Positions 58,559 to 64,000 of a DNA stretch of 64,000 nt are shown here, piece by piece (position 1 is the first letter of the stretch; every line of letters starts with the position of its first letter). This DNA is from Bacteroidota bacterium (GTDB lineage Bacteria; Bacteroidota; Bacteroidia; Palsa-948), in contig JACQAL010000016.1 in NCBI GenBank assembly GCA_016195025.1, positions 62,001-126,000 of the forward strand. Direction: 5' to 3'. A program made the position numbers and the translations under genes. The notes below the pieces were generated by a model. That model was given only the letters and a program-made list of their open reading frames with translations. It searched no databases and was not told the DNA's origin.

Positions 58559-59509
58559 TTATTTATGCTTCTTCAAATAAATTTTCTGTCCTGCGGTGGG
58601 TTCTTGTCCGTCCGTCATGTGATTGAGTTTGTAGAGGCGGGCAGTTTTAACTCCGTATAACTGGGAAATGTAATACATGGTTTCGCCAAAGCGTGCTGTG
58701 TGAAATTCTTCTTTGTGCGAATGCCTGCGCTTGGGCTGCAGGTACACCACGTTGCCCACTTCGAGGCAGGTTTGCTTTCCGGTTTCGTTATAGTTGTGCA
58801 ATTGCCAGAGGCGCATGTCGAGGTCGTACGCAATTTTGTAATACGTGTCGCCATCTTCCACCACAATATATTTTATGCCGTTGTTCATGAAAAGTTTTCG
58901 CGATGCAGAAATTTTTGAAGTGGTGGGTTTTATTATTTGCGCTTCTTCTTTTTTCTTTGCGTGTTTGTCAATTGCCATTTCCTGCATGCGGTCGTATTGA
59001 TACAGTTTTAAATCATCTATGAGTTTTATCAAACGGTCGGCATAGCTTGGATCGGTGGCGTAGCCGGCTTCGTGCAACCCTTCTGCCCATCCTTTGTAAT
59101 CTGTTTTCCGCAGCTCGAACAAAAAAGCATAGCGCCCTTTTGATTTCAGAAAACTGGAATGGTCATCGAAAGATCCTTCCACTTCTTTGTATTTGCGGAA
59201 GCATTCATCTTTTTTATCGTCATCCTGAATATAGGTTTCGCCTTTCCAATCATCGCCATGGCATTTTATTCCGAAGTGATTATTGGCGTACATCGCGAGC
59301 GCGCTATTGCCGTTATCGGATTCTAAAAGTCCCTGCGCGAGCGTGATGCTGGCGGGAATTCCGTTCACGAGCATTTCTTTTATTGCAGCGTCTTTATATT
59401 TCTCTACATAATCTGCACGGGTCATTTTGTATTCTGCAGGCTGGGAGAAGCAAGTTAAAAGTGACAAGTTAAAAGTTAAAAGTAAAATGCAAAATGCAGA
59501 ATGTCTCAT
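58559..59509 (-). CDS. Glucosaminidase-type peptidoglycan hydrolase with LysM domains
   Basis: 316 residues. After the signal peptide, residues ~30-180 form a mannosyl-glycoprotein endo-beta-N-acetylglucosaminidase domain (NGIPASITLAQGLLESDNGN with the likely catalytic Glu; HFGIKCHGDDWKGETY; FRKYKEVEGSFDDHSSFLKS; GYATDPSYADRLIKLIDD). Two LysM motifs follow (IVVEDGDTYYKIAYDLDMRL; ARFGETMYYISQLYGVKTAR). It should trim peptidoglycan at division. The whole signal peptide (SAFCILLLTFNLSLLTC) is encoded by eight heptads. Confidence 0.9.
   Translation of the reverse strand: MRHSAFCILLLTFNLSLLTCFSQPAEYKMTRADYVEKYKDAAIKEMLVNGIPASITLAQGLLESDNGNSALAMYANNHFGIKCHGDDWKGETYIQDDDKKDECFRKYKEVEGSFDDHSSFLKSKGRYAFLFELRKTDYKGWAEGLHEAGYATDPSYADRLIKLIDDLKLYQYDRMQEMAIDKHAKKKEEAQIIKPTTSKISASRKLFMNNGIKYIVVEDGDTYYKIAYDLDMRLWQLHNYNETGKQTCLEVGNVVYLQPKRRHSHKEEFHTARFGETMYYISQLYGVKTARLYKLNHMTDGQEPTAGQKIYLKKHK
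59452..59507. repeat. Eight in-phase heptads writing a signal peptide
   Basis: AAGTTAA, AAGTGAC, AAGTTAA, AAGTTAA, AAGTAAA, ATGCAAA, ATGCAGA, ATGTCTC. It ends at the start codon of the glucosaminidase gene; the hydrophobic core is entirely repeat-derived. Confidence 0.9.
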
Positions 59510-59581
59510 ATAACAAAAATAGTTTGGAAGAATGGAAAATCAGAGTGGCGATAAACTCATTATAAACACTGCGATGTTAAC

Positions 59582-59597
59582 TCCCTTTAGAGTTGGG
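59582..59597. repeat. GC-rich element at a stop codon
   Basis: TCCCTTTAGAGTTGGGG includes the stop codon of the PLP-enzyme gene (minus strand) and encodes its last residues LPQL. Confidence 0.5.
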
Positions 59598-60483
59598 GCA
59601 ACTTGCCTTGTAGTCCACCTGTGTGGATGGCGATAACGGTAGAATTCTTTGGAAAATAATTTTTCTTTATCAAATCATAAATGCCGAACATCATCTTGCC
59701 TGTGTAAACTTGTTCGAGCGGAATATTATTTTCTTTTTCAAAATCAGAAATGAATTTTAAAAGTTCGGGTGTGTGTTTTGCATAACCACCGAAGTGGTAG
59801 CTTGTATTGATTTCCCCCTTTGAAGGGGGTAAGGGGGATGTTAAAAGTTTTTCGATTTCATTTTTCAAAAACCCTCCATCTTTCAAAACCGAAAACCCAA
59901 TTGCTTTCTGATCTTTTCTGAGAGAAGAAATGACTCCTGCTATTGTTCCGCCAGTTCCAATAGGGCAACAAACAAAATCAAAGGGAATGTTAACATGAGA
60001 AATAATTTCAGAACACCCTTTTACTGCGAGAGAATTTGTTCCGCCTTCGGGAAGAAGATAAAAGTTAGTAAGTGATGAGGTGATTGAGTGAATTAGTTCA
60101 GAAGAGTTTTTGTTTTTGTATTCTTCTCTAGAAACGAAAATTAATTTCATCCCACAATCTTCAGCAAACTTTAGAGTTTGGTTTTTCTCCCCTCCTTCGG
60201 AGGGGTTGGGGGAGGCCAATTCATCTCCGCGAATAATTCCGATTGTTTTAAATCCAAATTCTTTTCCTGCAGCAGCAGTTGCTGTAATGTGATTGGAATA
60301 TGCTCCGCCAAAAGTGAGAAGCGTATCTTTCTTCTGTCTCTTCGCTTCTTCAAGATTGTATTTCAGTTTGTACCATTTGTTCCCGGAAATAGTTGGATGG
60401 ATTTTATCCAGCCGAAGAATGAACAGGTTAATTCCTGATTTTTCTATAGCGGGATTTGAAATTTTCTGCAAAGGAATTTCCAT
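59587..60483 (-). CDS. ACC deaminase / D-cysteine desulfhydrase-family PLP enzyme
   Basis: 298 residues, fold type II. The PLP-lysine region is HPTISGNKWYKLKYNLEEAK (Lys in NKWYKLK); TFGGAYSNHITATAAAGKEF, LLPEGGTNSLAVKGCSEI and CCPIGTGGTIAGVISSL match the D-cysteine desulfhydrase / ACC deaminase family. It would convert a small D-amino acid to pyruvate or a keto acid plus ammonia and sulfide. Three GC-rich repeat elements are inside the gene: ELASPNPSEGGEKN, LTSPLPPSKGEINT and the C-terminus. The inserts lie outside the PLP motifs. Confidence 0.88.
   Translation of the reverse strand: MEIPLQKISNPAIEKSGINLFILRLDKIHPTISGNKWYKLKYNLEEAKRQKKDTLLTFGGAYSNHITATAAAGKEFGFKTIGIIRGDELASPNPSEGGEKNQTLKFAEDCGMKLIFVSREEYKNKNSSELIHSITSSLTNFYLLPEGGTNSLAVKGCSEIISHVNIPFDFVCCPIGTGGTIAGVISSLRKDQKAIGFSVLKDGGFLKNEIEKLLTSPLPPSKGEINTSYHFGGYAKHTPELLKFISDFEKENNIPLEQVYTGKMMFGIYDLIKKNYFPKNSTVIAIHTGGLQGKLPQL
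59814..59839. repeat. In-frame GC-rich element
   Basis: CCCCCTT-TG-AAGGGGG then TAAGGGGGAT. Encodes LTSPLPPSKGE. Confidence 0.85.
60189..60215. repeat. In-frame GC-rich element
   Basis: CCCCTCC-TTC-GGAGGGG then TTGGGGGAGG. Encodes ASPNPSEGGE. Confidence 0.85.
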
Positions 60484-60496
60484 TCTCTAAATTACC

Positions 60497-60504
60497 TAAT
60501 TTTG
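60497..60504 (+). promoter_or_regulatory. -7 box of the DUF5522 gene
   Basis: TAATTTTG, five bases, ATG. Confidence 0.5.
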
Positions 60505-60509
60505 TTTCG

Positions 60510-60698
60510 ATGTCTGAAGAGAATTTTTCAAAACCAAATCTCGACCCCGAAGATTATTACATGAGCGAAGATGGCTATATCGTCTTCACGGAAAAATATC
60601 ATCTTAAGCGCGGCATCTGCTGCATGAGTGGCTGCAAGCATTGTCCGTATGGCTTTAATAAGAAAACGGGGAAAGTTGAAGGGAAGAAAAAAAGTTAG
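60510..60698 (+). CDS. DUF5522-type small zinc-like Cys protein
   Basis: 62 residues from MSEENFSKPNLDPEDYYMSE. A conserved cluster GICCMSGCKHCPYGFNKKTG (Cys-x3-Cys-x2-Cys with Cys also at the first position) looks like a metal-binding site. DUF5522 is common in Bacteroidetes, function unknown. It is 12 nt upstream of hutU, so it may belong to the same transcript. Confidence 0.8.
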   Translation: MSEENFSKPNLDPEDYYMSEDGYIVFTEKYHLKRGICCMSGCKHCPYGFNKKTGKVEGKKKS

Positions 60699-60709
60699 AC
60701 ATTAGCGTA

Positions 60710-62737
60710 ATGACCACAAAAGAATTTCAAAAAATAATTAAGCAGGGAATTCCCGATAAACTCCCAGGAGTTCAAACGTATGATGTAACGCTCAACCACG
60801 CTCCGAAACGAAAAGATATTTTATCGGCAGAAGAAAAAAAACTTGCAGTAAGAAACGCGCTGAGATACTTTCCAAATAAATTTCATTCTGTCCTTGCAAA
60901 AGAATTTGCAGAGGAGTTAAAAGAATACGGACGTATATATATGTATCGTTTTCGTCCGGATTATAAAATTTACGCGCGGCCGATTTCAGAATATCCGTTC
61001 AAGTCAAAGCAAGCGGGAGCAATCATGCACATGCTTTCGAATAATTTGGATTACGCAGTTGCGCAACATCCGCACGAACTAATTACGTATGGAGGAAACG
61101 GTGCGGTGTTTCAAAACTGGGCGCAGTACTTGCTCACGATGAAATATCTGGCAACGATGACGGATGAACAAACACTCGTAATGTACAGCGGACATCCGCT
61201 TGGATTATTTCCTTCGCACAAAGATGCGCCTCGCGTTGTTGTCACGAACGGAATGATGATTCCGAATTATTCGAAACAAGATGACTGGGAAAAATTTAAT
61301 GCACTAGGCGTTACGCAATACGGACAGATGACTGCAGGTTCATTTATGTACATCGGTCCGCAGGGAATTGTGCACGGAACTACGATTACGATTCTAAATG
61401 CAGGAAGAAAAATTTCCAAAGGAGAAACTGATCTCGCAGGAAAAGTTTTTGTTTCCTCCGGTCTGGGCGGAATGAGTGGCGCTCAGCCGAAAGCAGCCGT
61501 AATTGCAGGAGCAATTGCTGTGATTGCCGAAGTAAATCCGAAAGCAACACACACTCGTCATTCGCAAGGATGGGTGGATGAAGTTTTTTCTGACTTGGAT
61601 AAACTCATAGCTAGAATTGATGTTGCAAGAAATAATAAAGAAGCTGTGTCGCTCGCCTATCAAGGCAATATTGTTGACTTATGGGAAAAGTTCGCAGAGA
61701 AAAATATAAAAATAGAATTAGGTTCTGACCAGACATCTTTACATAATCCATATTCGGGAGGATATTATCCCGCAGGAATTTCTTTTGAAGACGGGAAAAA
61801 AATGATGACTGAAAATCCTGCGCAATTTAAAATTGAAGTTCAGAAAAGTTTAGTGCGGCAAGTAAATGCAATAAATAAACTTGTTTTGCGAGGAATGTAT
61901 TTCTTCGATTACGGAAATGCTTTTCTTTTAGAAGCGGGAAGAGCAGGCGCTGATGTATTTAAATCCTCCCCCAATGGGGGAGGACAAGGAGGGGGCTTCA
62001 AATATCAGAGTTATGTTCAGGACATCATGGGACCAATGTGTTTTGATTTTGGATTCGGTCCGTTTCGTTGGGTTTGTACTTCTGCCGATCCGAAAGATTT
62101 AGAAACAACGGATAAGATTGCGATAAAAGTTTTAGAAACTATTTACAAAAAATCTCCTGAAGAAATCAAACAGCAACTCGCAGATAACATCCGATGGATA
62201 CAGGAGGCGCAGAAAAATAAATTAGTGGTCGGTTCACAGGCAAGGATTTTATATGCCGATGCAGAAGGAAGAATAAAAATCGCCAAAGCATTCAACGATG
62301 CAATAAAGAAGAAAAAAATTTCGGCTCCTGTAGTTTTAGGAAGAGACCATCACGATGTTTCGGGAACCGATTCTCCTTTCCGCGAAACAGCAAATATTTA
62401 TGACGGCTCGCAATTCACCGCTGACATGGCGGTACAGAATTTTGTTGGTGATTCTTTTCGCGGAGCAACCTGGGTTTCGCTTCACAACGGTGGAGGTGTG
62501 GGTTGGGGAGAAGTAATCAACGGTGGCTTCGGGATGGTGCTTGATGGAACTAAAGATTCTGAACGAAGATTGAAGTCGATGCTTTTCTGGGATGTGAACA
62601 ACGGAATTGCCCGAAGAAGTTGGGCGAGAAACAAAGAAGCCATCTTCGCTATAGAAAGAGAAATGAAACGCAGCAAAAATCTGAAAGTTACTTTGCCGAA
62701 TATTGTGGACGATTCTCTTCTGAATCCGCTCTTCTGA
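60710..62737 (+). CDS. hutU: Urocanate hydratase
   Basis: 675 residues, the long form (~670) known from eukaryotes and some bacteria rather than the ~557-residue proteobacterial form. YRFRPDYKIYARPISEYPFK, FVSSGLGGMSGAQPKAAVIA (NAD site), and YVQDIMGPMCFDFGFGPFRW with GSDQTSLHNPYSGGYYP are family motifs. It converts urocanate to imidazolonepropionate in histidine degradation. hutH and hutI are not in the window. A GC-rich element inserts SSPNGGGQGGG before YVQDIMGPMC. Confidence 0.95.
   Translation: MTTKEFQKIIKQGIPDKLPGVQTYDVTLNHAPKRKDILSAEEKKLAVRNALRYFPNKFHSVLAKEFAEELKEYGRIYMYRFRPDYKIYARPISEYPFKSKQAGAIMHMLSNNLDYAVAQHPHELITYGGNGAVFQNWAQYLLTMKYLATMTDEQTLVMYSGHPLGLFPSHKDAPRVVVTNGMMIPNYSKQDDWEKFNALGVTQYGQMTAGSFMYIGPQGIVHGTTITILNAGRKISKGETDLAGKVFVSSGLGGMSGAQPKAAVIAGAIAVIAEVNPKATHTRHSQGWVDEVFSDLDKLIARIDVARNNKEAVSLAYQGNIVDLWEKFAEKNIKIELGSDQTSLHNPYSGGYYPAGISFEDGKKMMTENPAQFKIEVQKSLVRQVNAINKLVLRGMYFFDYGNAFLLEAGRAGADVFKSSPNGGGQGGGFKYQSYVQDIMGPMCFDFGFGPFRWVCTSADPKDLETTDKIAIKVLETIYKKSPEEIKQQLADNIRWIQEAQKNKLVVGSQARILYADAEGRIKIAKAFNDAIKKKKISAPVVLGRDHHDVSGTDSPFRETANIYDGSQFTADMAVQNFVGDSFRGATWVSLHNGGGVGWGEVINGGFGMVLDGTKDSERRLKSMLFWDVNNGIARRSWARNKEAIFAIEREMKRSKNLKVTLPNIVDDSLLNPLF
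61965..61995. repeat. In-frame GC-rich element in hutU
   Basis: CCTCCCCC-AAT-GGGGGAGG then ACAAGGAGGGGG. Encodes SSPNGGGQGGG. Confidence 0.85.
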
Positions 62738-62769
62738 TTTTTGTACTTTTACTTTCTTAATTTCTTCCC

Positions 62770-63588
62770 ATGAAAAATCAAAAACCAAAAATTGCCATCC
62801 TTGGCGCAGGTAACATCGGATTGTCACTCGCGAAAGGATTGGTGCAGGCGGGCAAGTACAAAGCAAAAGAAATCACCATCACGCGCAGAAATAAATCTCA
62901 CTTCGGAGAAATTTCTAAACTGGGATTTACGGTGAGCGATAAAAATCCTTCTGCTGTTGCAGCAAATGAATTAATTGTGATTTCGGTTTTACCTCAGCAG
63001 TTAAATAATCTGCTTGATGAAATAAAACCTGCAGTTGATCCGAAGAAACATGTTTTGGTTTCTGTTGTATCGGGCGTGACTTCGAAAGATTTCAGTTCAC
63101 GATTAGGAAAACAAGTAGAAGTGATTCGCGCGATGCCGAATACAGCCATTGCCATTCAGCAATCCATGACTTGCATTGCTTCTTCCAGCGCTTCGAAAGA
63201 AAATATGTCTTTGGTAAAATCTATTTTTGATACGGTAGGAATCACTATAGAAATTCATGAAGAGTTGATGACATCAGCCACTGCTCTCAATGCTTGCGGC
63301 ATTGCATTTTTCCTCAGAGCAATTCGTGCTGCATCACAAGGCGGAGTGGAAATTGGTTTTCACGCGGAAGACGCGTTGCGCATGGCGGCACAAACTGCGA
63401 AAGGCGCGGCTTCACTTCTTCTCGTCAACAATTCTCATCCTGAAAATGAAATTGACAAAGTAACTTCTCCGAAAGGCTGCACGATTGCCGGATTGAACGA
63501 AATGGAACATGCTGGATTTTCTTCCGCGCTCATAAAAGGAATCCGGGTTTCTCAGCAGAAAGCGGGGGCGTTGTATCCGAAAGATTAA
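62770..63588 (+). CDS. proC: Pyrroline-5-carboxylate reductase
   Basis: 272 residues. It makes proline from P5C with NAD(P)H. The Rossmann start IAILGAGNIGLSLAKGLVQA, RAMPNTAIAIQQSMTCIASS and the C-terminal TSPKGCTIAGLNEMEHAGFS are P5CR signatures. It is 32 nt after hutU; an indirect link exists because histidine degradation yields glutamate. Confidence 0.96.
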   Translation: MKNQKPKIAILGAGNIGLSLAKGLVQAGKYKAKEITITRRNKSHFGEISKLGFTVSDKNPSAVAANELIVISVLPQQLNNLLDEIKPAVDPKKHVLVSVVSGVTSKDFSSRLGKQVEVIRAMPNTAIAIQQSMTCIASSSASKENMSLVKSIFDTVGITIEIHEELMTSATALNACGIAFFLRAIRAASQGGVEIGFHAEDALRMAAQTAKGAASLLLVNNSHPENEIDKVTSPKGCTIAGLNEMEHAGFSSALIKGIRVSQQKAGALYPKD

Positions 63589-63589
63589 G

Positions 63590-64000
63590 ATGAATGTAAT
63601 TGTCATTGGCGGAGGTGCTGCAGGATTTTTTGCAGCGCTCTCCTGCAAAAAACATCATCCGGATTTTTCCGTAACTATTCTTGAAAAGTCCGAAAAGCTT
63701 TTATCTAAAGTAAAAGTATCCGGTGGAGGAAGATGTAATGTTACCCACGCTTGTTTTGAAAATTCTCAACTCGCAAAATTTTATCCGCGAGGCGGAAAGC
63801 AATTGAAGAAATCTTTTTTCCAGTTCAGCACGAAAGATACCGTGGAATGGTTTGAAAGCCGTGGCGTGAAATTAAAAACGGAAGAAGACAATCGGATGTT
63901 TCCGGTTACAAATAATTCCCAAACAATTATTGATTGCTTAATGAACGAAGCAAACAAACTCGGAGTTAGAATTCAGAAAGGAATTTCAATTTCTACTATC
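63590..64000 (+). CDS. HI0933-type NAD(P)/FAD-dependent oxidoreductase (cut by window end)
   Basis: It begins MNVIVIGGGAAGFFAALSCK, one base after the proC stop, and runs out of the window after 137 codons. The FAD-binding GxGxxG is at the N-terminus and VSGGGRCNVTHACFENSQL is typical of HI0933/YhiN-like flavoproteins. Function in the family is unclear. Confidence 0.9.
   Translation, partial: MNVIVIGGGAAGFFAALSCKKHHPDFSVTILEKSEKLLSKVKVSGGGRCNVTHACFENSQLAKFYPRGGKQLKKSFFQFSTKDTVEWFESRGVKLKTEEDNRMFPVTNNSQTIIDCLMNEANKLGVRIQKGISISTI

Noticed and set aside
1-64000. tRNA, rRNA, riboswitch or transposase genes
   Set aside because: I looked through the intergenic regions on both strands and found no cloverleaf, conserved riboswitch core or transposase ORF; small unstructured RNAs cannot be excluded by eye.

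Overview
The window looks like a chromosomal segment of a free-living Bacteroidota (Bacteroidetes) bacterium. Supporting signs: at least five complete or partial genes end in type IX secretion (T9SS, Por) C-terminal sorting domains; there are a TonB-dependent receptor with a carboxypeptidase-like N-terminal domain, DUF2851, DUF5522, a long PurF and SPOR/HU fusions; and many genes are preceded by the Bacteroidetes -7 box TAnnTTTG (or TAnnTTCG), usually without a clear Shine-Dalgarno. I cannot name the genus. No rRNA, tRNA, CRISPR array, transposase or prophage gene is visible.

Layout. 1-6.9 kb: end of a secreted T9SS protein, frr, nrdA/nrdB, dprA. 6.9-9.8 kb: TonB receptor, then a graveyard of three T9SS tail fragments. 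9.8-17.6 kb: envelope and LPS functions (DUF1571-LysM protein, kdsB, HU/SPOR protein, a frameshifted lipoprotein, hemJ-like, thioesterase, GT9 heptosyltransferase, yifB, gmhA). 17.6-26.8 kb: serS, rpmA/rplU, small outer-membrane barrels, an rfbD-like reductase, a K+ channel, PspC, DUF2851, pyrF. 26.9-30.1 kb: a tandem pair of haem-c/copper-monooxygenase-like T9SS proteins. 30.3-40.8 kb is the most accessory-looking part: two GT-C type membrane proteins, a lone LytTR DNA-binding protein, a 21-bp tandem-repeat ORF, an unknown protein, and a T9SS gene flanked by a duplicated ompA 3' end. 40.9-64 kb: peptide-binding lipoprotein, xth, a giant outer-membrane protein, purF, a membrane hydrolase, AI-2E transporter, tandem Usp, ahcY, ssb, bacilliredoxin, a PLD-like T9SS protein, a nucleoside-gate protein, GIY-YIG, glucosaminidase, a PLP enzyme, DUF5522, hutU, proC and the start of an HI0933-type flavoprotein.

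The most unusual property is not one operon but a layer of small interspersed DNA repeats that run through intergenic DNA and also through coding DNA, in frame. I see (i) heptanucleotide tandem repeats of many different sequences; (ii) a 'PERSRR' element (core CTTCGACTCCGCTCAGG); (iii) GC-rich palindrome-plus-G-tract elements; (iv) AT-rich palindromes; (v) GTAG-headed REP-like palindromes; (vi) a four-box TTCGT element sitting directly upstream of several start codons, which may supply -7 boxes. Three predicted signal peptides are written largely by heptad repeats and four others contain the PERSRR element. One glycosyltransferase carries two different heptad arrays plus a PERSRR-derived C-terminus, and one PLP enzyme carries three GC-rich elements. 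This suggests an ongoing process in which tiny elements rewrite tolerant protein segments: signal peptides, linkers, T9SS tails and C-termini.
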